DNA of 64,000 nucleotides, taken from positions 84,709 through 148,708 of the forward strand of contig UQLQ01000003.1 of assembly GCA_900541905.1 (NCBI GenBank), read 5' to 3'. The position numbers and the translations under genes are program-made. This DNA is from an uncultured Oscillospiraceae bacterium (lineage in GTDB: Bacteria > Bacillota > Clostridia > Oscillospirales > Acutalibacteraceae). Shown piece after piece: positions 24,287 through 32,743 of the stretch. The notes beneath the pieces are model-generated. The model was not told the DNA's origin. It worked only from the letters and a program-made list of their open reading frames with translations, and made no database searches. Numbering within the stretch: position 1 is the stretch's first letter; each line of letters opens with the position of its first letter.

Positions 24287-26008
24287 TTAAAACATGTAGT
24301 AAAGCTGGGACAATGGCAATTTGTCCACTGGTTCAGAAGTAATTTTGATTCCATCTGCTGTGACTTCGCAGGTTTTTGGATCAATTTCAATTTTTGGAAC
24401 AGTATTGTTGAGAATCATATCCTTTTTGCCAACGCTGCGACAGTTGGAAACAGGAAGTACTATTTTTTCTAGACCCAATTCGCTCTTAATTCCTTTTTCA
24501 TAAGCAGCTTTGGATACAAATGTAATGCAAGTATTTGCTCTTGCTTTACCAAGTGCACCAAACATTGGTTTCATGATTACCGGTTGTGGAGTTGGGATAG
24601 AAGCATTTGCATCACCCATTTTAGCAGCAATCATCATACCGCCTTTGATTACAACTTCAGGTTTTACACCAAAAAGAGCCGGTTTCCAAATTACCAAATC
24701 TGCAAATTTGCCAACTTCCAAAGAACCGATGACATCAGAGGTACCTGTTGCCAAAGCAGGATTAATGGTATATTTAGCAATATATCTTTTTGCGCGGAAA
24801 TTATCGTTGTCAGCATTTTGCTCCTGCGGTAATTTGCCGCGTTGTTTTTTATTTTTATCTGCTAATTGCCATGTACGTGTAATTACCTCTGCAGGTCGTC
24901 CCATGGCTTGGGAGTCAGAGTTAATAATAGAAATTGCACCAATATCATGGAGAACATCTTCCGCTGCAATGGTTTGTTTACGAATACGAGATTTACCAAA
25001 CGCAATATCTTCCGGAATATCAGAATCCATATGATGGCAAACCATTAACATATCCAAATGTTCATCATATGTATTAATAGTATAAGGAATTGTAGGAGTA
25101 GTTGTAGATGGCAGTACATTTGTTTCACCAACCACTCTCATAACGTCCGGTGCATGACCGCCGCCTGCGCCCTCACTATGGAATGTATGAATGGTACGTC
25201 CATTAAATGCATTGATTGTATTCTCTACATTACCAGCTTCATTGATAGAGTCTGTATGAATGGCAATGGAAATATCCATTTTATCCGCAACAGTTAACGC
25301 TGTATCAATACATGCCGGTGTTGTACCCCAGTCCTCATGTAATTTCAAACCGCAGGCACCTGCCTCAATTTGTTCTACCAGCGCTTCTTCCTGTGAAGAG
25401 TTTGCTTTACCTAAGAACATGTAGTTCATTGGAAGCTCTTCCACGGATTCCAGCATTTTTTTAATATTCCAAGGACCCGGTGTACATGTGGTTGCATAAG
25501 AACCATCTGCCGGACCATCACCTCCGCCATACATAGTGGTTACACCTGAAAATAGTGCAGTTTCGGTTTGTTGTGGACAAATGTAGTGTACATGTGTATC
25601 AATTGCACCAGCTGTTACAATTAAACCCTCGGCTGAAAGCACTTCTGTACCGGTTCCAACAACCAATCTCGGGTCAACGCCATCCATTGTATCAGGGTTA
25701 CCCGCTTTACCAATACCTGCAATTTTTCCATCTTTAATACCAATGTCGGCTTTTACAATACCCCAGTATTCCAATACAATCGCATTTGTCAGACAAAAAT
25801 CCAGCGCACCTTCATGGTTTGTCATACCAGACTTTTGTCCCATACCGTCACGAATGGATTTGCTTCCGCCAAATTTGAGTTCGTCACCGTAAACCGTGAA
25901 ATCTTTTTCAATTTCAATCCACAAATCGGTGTCACCCAATCTTACTTTATCGCCTACAGTCGGACCGAACATGGAACTGTAGTTTTTTCTGTCAATTTTA
26001 TGACTCAT
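24287..26008 (-). CDS. ureC: Urease subunit alpha
   Basis: A 573-residue catalytic subunit that hydrolyses urea to ammonia and carbamate. The nickel ligands and active-site residues are present: H139 and H141 (DTHVHY), K222 that is carbamylated (LKLHEDWG), H251, H277 (HTFHSEGAGGGHAPD), C324-H325 of the flap (MVCHHMD), and D365 (INSDSQ). Length is normal. The start at 26008 follows AAAGGAGTG. It is the last gene of ureABC. No ureE, F, G, D or nickel transporter gene follows; the next gene is the convergent carbonic anhydrase. Confidence 0.97.
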   Translation of the reverse strand: MSHKIDRKNYSSMFGPTVGDKVRLGDTDLWIEIEKDFTVYGDELKFGGSKSIRDGMGQKSGMTNHEGALDFCLTNAIVLEYWGIVKADIGIKDGKIAGIGKAGNPDTMDGVDPRLVVGTGTEVLSAEGLIVTAGAIDTHVHYICPQQTETALFSGVTTMYGGGDGPADGSYATTCTPGPWNIKKMLESVEELPMNYMFLGKANSSQEEALVEQIEAGACGLKLHEDWGTTPACIDTALTVADKMDISIAIHTDSINEAGNVENTINAFNGRTIHTFHSEGAGGGHAPDVMRVVGETNVLPSTTTPTIPYTINTYDEHLDMLMVCHHMDSDIPEDIAFGKSRIRKQTIAAEDVLHDIGAISIINSDSQAMGRPAEVITRTWQLADKNKKQRGKLPQEQNADNDNFRAKRYIAKYTINPALATGTSDVIGSLEVGKFADLVIWKPALFGVKPEVVIKGGMMIAAKMGDANASIPTPQPVIMKPMFGALGKARANTCITFVSKAAYEKGIKSELGLEKIVLPVSNCRSVGKKDMILNNTVPKIEIDPKTCEVTADGIKITSEPVDKLPLSQLYYMF

Positions 26009-26051
26009 ATGATATACACTCCTTTTTTTATATCCGCTTGAACAATTTGGC

Positions 26052-26411
26052 TTAAATAAATCCTTTGGTTCTTGCATTCAGCATTGCCTTCCCTTTGGTT
26101 AAATCATTAATTTGACCATTTGTTAAATTGTTCAAACCGTAAACCACACGGTTTCCTCCAAATGGGACCAATTGTACTGTTTTTGTTTCTTTTGCCTCGA
26201 AGCGGATACTTGTACCGGAAGGAATATCAAGATGATATCCAAACGTTGCCTCTCTGTCAAAAGACATAAACTTATTTACTTCAAAGAAATGATAGTGGGA
26301 GCCAACTGCAATCGGTCTGTCATCTGTATTGGTAACCTTTACAGTAATGGACTCTTTCCCTTGATTACATTCCAAATCTTCTTTTTTTAATTTATATTCT
26401 CCTGGAATCAT
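26052..26411 (-). CDS. ureB: Urease subunit beta
   Basis: A 119-residue beta subunit, with MIPGEY at the start and the conserved RPIAVGSHYHFFEVN, GYHLDIPSGTSIRFE and VPFGGNRVVYGLN. It is a separate gene, as in most Gram-positive bacteria, rather than fused to gamma. The start at 26411 lies after AAGAAGGGG; the frame runs further upstream but the family always starts at MIPGE. It lies 19 bases after ureA. Confidence 0.97.
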   Translation of the reverse strand: MIPGEYKLKKEDLECNQGKESITVKVTNTDDRPIAVGSHYHFFEVNKFMSFDREATFGYHLDIPSGTSIRFEAKETKTVQLVPFGGNRVVYGLNNLTNGQINDLTKGKAMLNARTKGFI

Positions 26412-26430
26412 AATAAAACACCCCTTCTTC

Positions 26431-26733
26431 TTACTGTACCGGATCGTGGATTGTGAGCAGCTTGGTTCCGTCGGGAAAAGTTGCTTCAATTTGAACGTTT
26501 GAAATCATCTCAGGCACACCTTCCATAACGTCATTGCGGGTTAGCAAGTGTTTGCCTTCCTCCATTAAAGATGCCACCGTTTTTCCTTCTCTGGCACTTT
26601 CATAGAGTTCAGCGGTGATGTAGGCTATTGTTTCAACATAGTTGAGTTTTAAGCCTTTTTCTTTACGTTTTCTTGCTAAATCCCCTGCTGTGTGTAACAT
26701 CAGTCTCTCAATTTCTCTTGGAGTAAGATGCAT
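26431..26733 (-). CDS. ureA: Urease subunit gamma
   Basis: A 100-residue gamma subunit with MHLTPREIERLMLHTAGDLA at the start, LNYVETIAYITAELYESAREGK and the C-terminal FPDGTKLLTIHDPVQ. It is full length. AAAGGAGGC precedes the start. A sigma-A-type promoter lies 37 bases upstream, so the operon order is ureA, ureB, ureC. Confidence 0.97.
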   Translation of the reverse strand: MHLTPREIERLMLHTAGDLARKRKEKGLKLNYVETIAYITAELYESAREGKTVASLMEEGKHLLTRNDVMEGVPEMISNVQIEATFPDGTKLLTIHDPVQ

Positions 26734-26769
26734 AATATTCAGCCTCCTTTAATATTTTGGGATATTTTC

Positions 26770-26798
26770 ATTATATTATCGCAATTATAATAAGACAA
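26770..26798 (-). promoter_or_regulatory. Promoter of ureABC
   Basis: On the minus strand: -35 TTGTCT (26798-26793), 17-base spacer, -10 TATAAT (26775-26770). Confidence 0.7.
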
Positions 26799-27160
26799 CT
26801 ATTTTCTGCATAAATATTCTCAATAAAGAAATTGCATTAAATCTCAAGCATGATTAAAAACGGTTGCCAATTACTCTATTCCAATCTCAACCCTCAACAA
26901 CACTTATTATCTCTTATCCAAAAAATCGATTCGGATAAATCATATTAAAACAGAGTTTGAATATTTATTATTTTATTGCATATTTATTCTTTATTATTGA
27001 GAATCAGTAATCATTATCATTATCAATAAGAGATATTACTGTTAATTTCATACAATAATTCATATATAAGCTCATACAGCTTTCATAATTATTTTTAATA
27101 GGAATCAAATTTTAAAATATATAGTGAATTAAAATAAATACATTTTTATTCAAAATTCAA
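26799..27160. other. AT-rich intergenic region with a Fur-like site
   Basis: No ORF of note. It contains a strong match to a Fur box at 27006-27024. No other promoter or gene is obvious. Confidence 0.4.
27006..27024 (-). promoter_or_regulatory. Fur-box-like sequence
   Basis: The minus strand reads GATAATGATAATGATTACT, 16 of 19 matches to the Fur consensus GATAATGATAATCATTATC. It is about 210 bases upstream of the ureA -35, so it does not overlap that promoter. Related repressors (PerR, Zur) have similar boxes. Confidence 0.45.
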
Positions 27161-27216
27161 ATTCTATATAAAAAGGAAGAGATGTGATATCACATCTCTT
27201 CCTTTTTATATAGAAT
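27161..27216. terminator. 56-bp perfect palindrome, probable terminator
   Basis: Every base of 27161-27188 pairs with 27189-27216, with no loop in DNA. Each arm carries AAAAAGGAAGAGATGTGAT or its complement, so on either strand a long GC-containing stem is followed by TTTTTATATAG. It lies 10 bases after the plsC stop and can end minus-strand transcription. Confidence 0.75.
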
Positions 27217-27225
27217 GTTCACTTA

Positions 27226-28254
27226 TCAGTTCTTTTTGTTCTTTTTACCTGTTCTCCAAAAAGCTTCTTCATCATGTAATGGTTCTTTGGGATAAGCCTT
27301 ACCGCCAATTTCCAATAGATGATTCATTTCTGCTTCCACATCTTCTCTTAATTTACGTACTGTTTTACGGTGTGAACCGCAGTCTTCGGGGTATACCGGA
27401 TCTCCAACAGTAATGGTAATGCAAGAACCACGTTTTAGCAGCTTCCATAGACCCTTTCTCTCCCTTGGCGTAATTACCACAGGAAGTACCGGAGCATTGG
27501 CATCTACTGCAATGGTAAATGCCCCGTCGCTGAATTTGCGCAAATGGTCACAATACATCTCGATACTGCCTTCCGGATACATTCCAACAACCCTGCCTCT
27601 TTTTACTGCATCAGTCATTTCATTCATGAAATTACGCAAGCCTTTAATTGTAGTGCTGATTGGAACACAGTCAAAAAAACGAATAAATGGACCTACAACA
27701 GGAATTTTAAAATTCCCTTCCATAGACGTATATACCATTTTTCTGGGTGTTGTCAGTACACCTAACCATGTACAGTCCATAGGGTGTACATGGTTACAAG
27801 TAAGCACAAATCCTTTGTTCTTTTTGCTTAATTCTTGTATTTTTCCTTTTCCCTCTTGCTTTAGTCCAAATACAAATGTATTCATAATCGTCAAAATAGG
27901 AATAACAAGGCCAAAATACATTAAAAAGCTTAGTGCTCTGCGCAAAAAATTGGTAGGAAGCAGTTTTTTCATTTCCGCTACATTTTTAGCCGCAAATTTA
28001 CCAGCTGCTTCTTTTACATTTCCCGCAACTTCTTTCACATTTTCGGCAGCTTCTTTTACGTTGATTAATTCTTTTTTGGAAACTTCCACAAACTCCGGAT
28101 CTGCTGCAGACTTTTCCGCCTTTACCTGAGTTTTTTCTTCATTTATCACAGTATCTGCGTTATGTAGCTGTTCGGAATTGGACACAGGAGCGTTTAAGGT
28201 CTCCTGATTTTCAAATGTCGGATCTGATAGTGTTGCATTCATACTATCTGCCAT
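27226..28254 (-). CDS. plsC: 1-acyl-glycerol-3-phosphate acyltransferase (PlsC) with long N-terminal extension
   Basis: A 342-residue protein. The PlsC domain covers about residues 125-310 with the catalytic NHVHPMD (NHx4D), the acceptor-binding region around MVYTSMEGNFKIPVVGPF, and YPEGS. A membrane segment (ALSFLMYFGLVIPILTIMNTF) precedes it. The first 100 residues are unusual: acidic, with a repeated VKEAAENVKEVAGNVKEAAG heptad-like pattern that should form a coiled coil. It makes phosphatidic acid. It overlaps the upstream GT4 gene by 11 bases, suggesting a glycolipid pathway. Start at 28254 after AAGGAGAATGG. Confidence 0.88.
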   Translation of the reverse strand: MADSMNATLSDPTFENQETLNAPVSNSEQLHNADTVINEEKTQVKAEKSAADPEFVEVSKKELINVKEAAENVKEVAGNVKEAAGKFAAKNVAEMKKLLPTNFLRRALSFLMYFGLVIPILTIMNTFVFGLKQEGKGKIQELSKKNKGFVLTCNHVHPMDCTWLGVLTTPRKMVYTSMEGNFKIPVVGPFIRFFDCVPISTTIKGLRNFMNEMTDAVKRGRVVGMYPEGSIEMYCDHLRKFSDGAFTIAVDANAPVLPVVITPRERKGLWKLLKRGSCITITVGDPVYPEDCGSHRKTVRKLREDVEAEMNHLLEIGGKAYPKEPLHDEEAFWRTGKKNKKN

Positions 28255-29386
28255 AACCACCATTCTCCTTGAAATCGTTAATCGCATCGTTAAACATAAG
28301 CTCTGCTTGTTTTACAGATTCTGAAACACGATATGTGTTGCCTTGCATGGCGTATTTGGTAGACATAATTGCTTTCATTTCAGGATTTTCAATCCAATAA
28401 TCAATCTTACGTGCTAAATCATCCGGATTATCTGCCTCAAATAAGCTTCTGTCATCCAAAGCAAATTGTACGGTTGCAGATTTCGGTGAATTACTGATAA
28501 CAGGTACCAAACCGCAGGCAAAAGCTTCCATACAAGCAATCGCTTCACTTTCAATATATGCCGCATGTACATACAAATCACAAGAATTAATCAGTCTGAT
28601 TAATTCTTCTTTGGTGTAAAAACCAAAAATAGGCGGATTTTTCATTGTCTCACCTTGTTTACGCAAGGCTTTTTCACATGGACCGTGTCCGGCCAAATAA
28701 ACTTGTATTTTATCCGCATATTTAGAGCGTTCTACAGCCTTTAACAGTATGTCTTGTTTTTTCTCATAAGACAGTCTGCCAATCATCAAAATATTAAATT
28801 TTTCAGGGTCTGTTACCTTTTCCACTTCCATGGGACGGAACTCATCGTCTACACCGTTACTAATTACATATAGCTTTTGTTTATAACCATTTTTACGCAA
28901 TTCTCCCGCAATAAATTTTGACGGACAGTGAATATGGTTAAAATCTTTGTAAAAGTATCTGTGGGCAAACCGATAAAATCCTACGGAAAGAAGTTCAACT
29001 TTCTCACAATGAATATTATAGGTAATATTCTCCGGCTGCAAATGGAACGCCGCCGATGTAGGAATTCCCATCTGTCTCGCAATTTTAGCCGCTTTGCGTT
29101 CAAATGGAAATGGAAGGAAAAAGTGAACAATATCTGCTCCCTTAAACGCCTTTCTGAACACCTTTTCATCAGGAGTGGCAAAACAAAAACCTTGTTTATG
29201 ACTAATTCTGGTTACGAGTTTATAATGTGCTTCCGGTACACCAAACTTATCTTTTCCGGATTCACCGATAGAAACAACTCTTACCTGATGTCCTCTTTGC
29301 CTTAGCATATCGGCAAAGCGACGGGCAGTCATAGTGGTTCCGTTATTCTCCTCATCAAACATGTCAACTACAAGAACAATTCTCAA
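28244..29386 (-). CDS. GT4-family glycosyltransferase
   Basis: A 380-residue GT-B fold glycosyltransferase. The N-terminal domain starts MRIVLVVDMFDEENNGTT; the C-terminal nucleotide-sugar domain has ISNGVDDEFRP, ILMIGRLSYEKKQDIL, and the E-x7-E signature region SEAIACMEAFACGLVPV. It resembles enzymes that transfer glucose or mannose to lipids, and the coupled plsC gene supports membrane glycolipid synthesis (inference). The start is TTG at 29386 after GGAGGTTTAAC. Confidence 0.88.
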   Translation of the reverse strand: MRIVLVVDMFDEENNGTTMTARRFADMLRQRGHQVRVVSIGESGKDKFGVPEAHYKLVTRISHKQGFCFATPDEKVFRKAFKGADIVHFFLPFPFERKAAKIARQMGIPTSAAFHLQPENITYNIHCEKVELLSVGFYRFAHRYFYKDFNHIHCPSKFIAGELRKNGYKQKLYVISNGVDDEFRPMEVEKVTDPEKFNILMIGRLSYEKKQDILLKAVERSKYADKIQVYLAGHGPCEKALRKQGETMKNPPIFGFYTKEELIRLINSCDLYVHAAYIESEAIACMEAFACGLVPVISNSPKSATVQFALDDRSLFEADNPDDLARKIDYWIENPEMKAIMSTKYAMQGNTYRVSESVKQAELMFNDAINDFKENGGYGR

Positions 29387-29599
29387 GTTAAACCTCCAAC
29401 TACTCCAATCAATCGAATGCCTGTTACGAAAGCTAACAAAAAACAGGTATCCTTATCTCAATCTTTCTATATATCAAAACAATAAACACTTTCAAAACAC
29501 TATTAAATAATCATACATAATTATTCATCATTCGTCAACATCTGAGTAAAAACGTCCTTTATTTTCCATAAAGAACACAATCTTTTTCTAAATTACCAG

Positions 29600-30553
29600 C
29601 TATTTTGCTACATTATTCTGTACGTTTCCGTTGACAAAAGCAGTAATATTGTCCGCAGCAATTCTAATCAATCTGCTTCTGGCATCTTTAGATGCCCATG
29701 CAATGTGCGGCGTAATCACACAATTTTTTGCCGTCAATAACGGATTATCTTCTTTTGGCGGCTCCTGAGACAATACATCCAAAGCAGCTGCATACAGCTT
29801 ATCTTGATTTAACGCATCTGCCAATGCCTGCTCATCTATCACCTGACCGCGCGAGGTATTAATTAAAATTGCCGTTGGTTTCATCAATGCCAAAGCTTCT
29901 TGATTTATCATACGTTCTGTATCCGGAGTCAAAGGACAATGAATGGTTACAACATCACTTTCACGAAGCAGTTCTCCTCTGCTTACCTGACGGCAGCCCT
30001 CCGGCATATCTTTTGCAGAGCGGCTGTTCACCAGTACGTTCATCTCCAATGCACGGGCAATTTTAGCAACCGCACGCCCAATATTACCAAAACCGATAAT
30101 CCCCAATGTACTGCCTGCAACATCAATTAAGTCTGAATTCCAATAACAAAAATGACGACTGTTAACCCAATCTCCTTTGTGAACACTTTGATTATGTAAC
30201 TCCACTTTATTTGTAATGTTAAATAACATAGCAAATGTAAACTGCGCAACTGCAGTTGTACAGTAAGTTGGCACATTACACACAGGTATTCCTCTTTGTT
30301 TTGCCGCCTCACAATCAATCACATTAAAACCTGTAGACAGTGTACCAATATACTGTAACTTGGGCAAAGCATTTATGGTTTCAGCCGATAATACCGTTTT
30401 GTTTGTAATTAAAATTTCAGCATCTTTTGCTCTTTCCGCAATGTCTTCCGGTTTTGTAAACTCATAAATTGTAACGTTACCCAGTGCCTCCAGAGGAGCC
30501 CAGCTAACATCTCCCGGATTCGTGGTATAGCCGTCTAAAATACATATATTCAA
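29600..30553 (-). CDS. D-2-hydroxyacid dehydrogenase (glycerate dehydrogenase-like)
   Basis: A 317-residue NAD-dependent D-2-hydroxyacid dehydrogenase. The Rossmann motif is GIIGFGNIGRAVAKIA; the catalytic triad is the arginine in INTSRGQVIDE, the glutamate in LSQEPPKEDN, and the histidine in ITPHIAWAS. It is closest in look to hydroxypyruvate/glycerate dehydrogenases. The start is TTG at 30553 after GGGAGG. It appears to be a single-gene unit. Confidence 0.88.
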   Translation of the reverse strand: MNICILDGYTTNPGDVSWAPLEALGNVTIYEFTKPEDIAERAKDAEILITNKTVLSAETINALPKLQYIGTLSTGFNVIDCEAAKQRGIPVCNVPTYCTTAVAQFTFAMLFNITNKVELHNQSVHKGDWVNSRHFCYWNSDLIDVAGSTLGIIGFGNIGRAVAKIARALEMNVLVNSRSAKDMPEGCRQVSRGELLRESDVVTIHCPLTPDTERMINQEALALMKPTAILINTSRGQVIDEQALADALNQDKLYAAALDVLSQEPPKEDNPLLTAKNCVITPHIAWASKDARSRLIRIAADNITAFVNGNVQNNVAK

Positions 30554-30890
30554 AGGAATACCTCCCTATTTGTAAATTAAATTAGATTTTCTACTAATTG
30601 TATTTTATTGTACCATAAGGATAGTGGTTTTGCAATTTCTAATGTGTGACAAAACAACTGCTAACTTTTGCCCATATCCGCCAAATAATTGCATATACAT
30701 CATATCATAGAAAAAAGACAGTGCCCAAATTCCAGGTTTTTCAAGTGATATTTTCAGCAGAAAAATATAGTTTACAAATAATAAACGATTGACCATTGTC
30801 CTATTTCAAAATATAATATATAAATAATATTCAGCAGAACGCTTTATACCCAAAAACAAAAAATAATTGTCCGGAAAGGAAATGATATGA
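30554..30890. other. Intergenic region between divergent genes
   Basis: About 340 AT-rich bases between the dehydrogenase and the hexapeptide-repeat gene. I see no convincing gene, terminator or box; promoters for both neighbours must lie here. Confidence 0.5.
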
Positions 30891-31562
30891 ATGAAACAAA
30901 CCATTCAAACCAAGCATCTTTTGAATTTAAATGAAACTAGTGCAGCTCCTTTGCTTGAACAATTTGAATATCCATGGCAGGCACTTCCTCATATTTCCGA
31001 TTTTATTATATCTCTTGGAAAAACACTTTCTCCGGACGAATATGAACAAAAGGAAGAACATGTTTGGATTGCACGGTCCGCCACTGTATTCCCTTCAGCC
31101 TATATTACAGGTCCAACCATCATAGGTCCAAATACAGAAGTGCGCCATTGTGCATTTATCAGAGGAAATGCTTTGGTTGGCGCCAATTGTGTTGTGGGCA
31201 ATTCTACCGAATTGAAAAACGTGATTCTGTTCAACCATGTACAAGTGCCTCACTATAACTATGTTGGAGATTCTATTCTAGGTTATAAAGCGCATATGGG
31301 CGCCGGCTCCATTACATCCAACGTAAAATCCAACAAATCTTTGGTAGAAGTAAACTGTGGAGGAGAAAAAATACCCACAGGATTAAAAAAATTCGGTGCT
31401 ATTTTAGGGGACCACACTGAAATTGGATGTAATTCTGTATTAAATCCCGGTTCTGTTATTGGAAAAGGCTCTCAAATTTATCCTGTTTCCATGGTGCGGG
31501 GAGTTGTACCGGAATATCATATTTATAAGAGGCCAAATGAAATTGTGGCCATAAAAGACTGA
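30891..31562 (+). CDS. Left-handed beta-helix (hexapeptide) protein, GlmU C-domain-like
   Basis: A 223-residue protein. After a 65-residue N-terminal part it has hexapeptide repeats (ATVFPSAYITGPTIIGPNTEVRH, IRGNALVGANCVVGNS, then ILGDHTEIGCNSVLNPGSVIGKGS) forming a left-handed beta-helix, with the GYKAHMGAGSITSN element typical of sugar-nucleotide acetyl/acyltransferases related to GlmU. There is no uridylyltransferase domain. It may acylate a nucleotide sugar; the substrate is unknown. Confidence 0.82.
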   Translation: MKQTIQTKHLLNLNETSAAPLLEQFEYPWQALPHISDFIISLGKTLSPDEYEQKEEHVWIARSATVFPSAYITGPTIIGPNTEVRHCAFIRGNALVGANCVVGNSTELKNVILFNHVQVPHYNYVGDSILGYKAHMGAGSITSNVKSNKSLVEVNCGGEKIPTGLKKFGAILGDHTEIGCNSVLNPGSVIGKGSQIYPVSMVRGVVPEYHIYKRPNEIVAIKD

Positions 31563-31662
31563 TATGCAAAATCAGAGGTTTTTCCCTTCCATTTTCTTTT
31601 GATTTTTTGTATAATAAAAGTAATCTATCAGTTGTATACGAAACAGGAAAGCAGGGAATTTC

Positions 31663-32535
31663 ATGCCAAAACAAAAAAAGGTTGCCATTATCGGCAACAT
31701 ATCCAGCTTTGATAAATGTTCTATTACAACCGCTTTGCCTATTTTTGCGGCCAGCGGAGGAATTGAAACCTATCCGCTTTTAACTGCCATTGTAGCCTCC
31801 CGCGATAATGATATTGATAGTCCTGATTATTGTGACTTAACCAATAATATGCCTACAGTTGCAGAATATTGGCGTTCACAGCAACTGAAACTGGACGGTC
31901 TTATCAGCGGATTTTTAGGCTCTCCCGAACAGGCAAATGTGGTTTCGGATATTTTAACTCATTGTAAAGCTCAGGATTCACTGGCATTGGTCGATCCGAT
32001 TATGGGAGACCATGGACAAATGTATGGGTCAAGCTCCCCCCAAATGGTAGATGCAATGCGTAATTTATGCAAACATGCAGACATTATCGTTCCAAACATA
32101 ACAGAAGCATGTTTGATGTTGGACGAACCGTATCAACCCGGACCATATACCAGAGAATATATTCAAGATTTATTGGTACGGTTGAGCCAGCTGGGTCCAA
32201 GCATGGTGGTCATTTCAGGCGTTTGGTTCAGCAAATTTCTATCGGGTGCTGCCGGTTATGATACTGTAGACGGAAGCTTCACATATGCATTTTCAAAGCA
32301 TATCAAAGGTGAATACAAAGGTGTGGGAGATGTATTTGACAGTGTACTGTTAAGCGCTTTGCTGCATAATATGAAGTTTAGAAACGCTTTACAGTTTGCT
32401 GTAGATTTTACTCACAAAAGCATTTTAACCCAAACAAACGCAGAAAAGAAAAATCTTGATATGTTTCAATACGGCATTGACTTTGAAATGAATTTGCCGT
32501 GGATTATTAAAACATTTAAATCAGACAGAACATAA
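31663..32535 (+). CDS. Pyridoxamine/pyridoxal kinase
   Basis: A 290-residue ribokinase-superfamily kinase of the PdxY/PdxK type, which phosphorylates vitamin B6 vitamers. Features are VAIIGNISSFDKCSITTALPIF, the VDPIMGDHGQMY block, PNITEACLML, and the anion-hole/catalytic region KGVGDVFDSVLLSALL, where the aspartate in GVGD is the base. A ribosome-binding GCAGGG precedes the ATG. A terminator follows at once, so it is a single-gene unit. Confidence 0.9.
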   Translation: MPKQKKVAIIGNISSFDKCSITTALPIFAASGGIETYPLLTAIVASRDNDIDSPDYCDLTNNMPTVAEYWRSQQLKLDGLISGFLGSPEQANVVSDILTHCKAQDSLALVDPIMGDHGQMYGSSSPQMVDAMRNLCKHADIIVPNITEACLMLDEPYQPGPYTREYIQDLLVRLSQLGPSMVVISGVWFSKFLSGAAGYDTVDGSFTYAFSKHIKGEYKGVGDVFDSVLLSALLHNMKFRNALQFAVDFTHKSILTQTNAEKKNLDMFQYGIDFEMNLPWIIKTFKSDRT

Positions 32536-32562
32536 AAAGGAGCGGAGTATTCTGCTCCTTTT
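32535..32562 (+). terminator. Terminator after pyridoxamine kinase gene
   Basis: Stem AAAAAGGAGC and GCTCCTTTTT around GGAGTATTCT, ending in T-rich sequence, directly after the stop codon. Confidence 0.8.
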
Positions 32563-32607
32563 TCTAACAAAATTCGTCACAAAAAATGGAGAGAAAGTGA
32601 ACAATTA

Positions 32608-32636
32608 TTTACATACATCACAAATTACGATATAAT
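32608..32636 (+). promoter_or_regulatory. Promoter of FHA-SEDS/PBP operon
   Basis: TTTACA (32608-32613), 17-base spacer, TATAAT (32631-32636), 107 bases before the start codon. Confidence 0.75.
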
Positions 32637-32743
32637 GTTACAAAGTCTTCTGTAAAGTGATAAAATGTTCATATATTTATGGTACGTTAACATATGGAAC
32701 CGAAGCAATATGAAAAATCAACAGAAAGGGGGCTTTTCCATCT

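Noticed and set aside
30605..30796. 63-codon minus-strand ORF
   Set aside because: No ribosome binding site and no recognisable composition; it lies in a promoter region between divergent genes.
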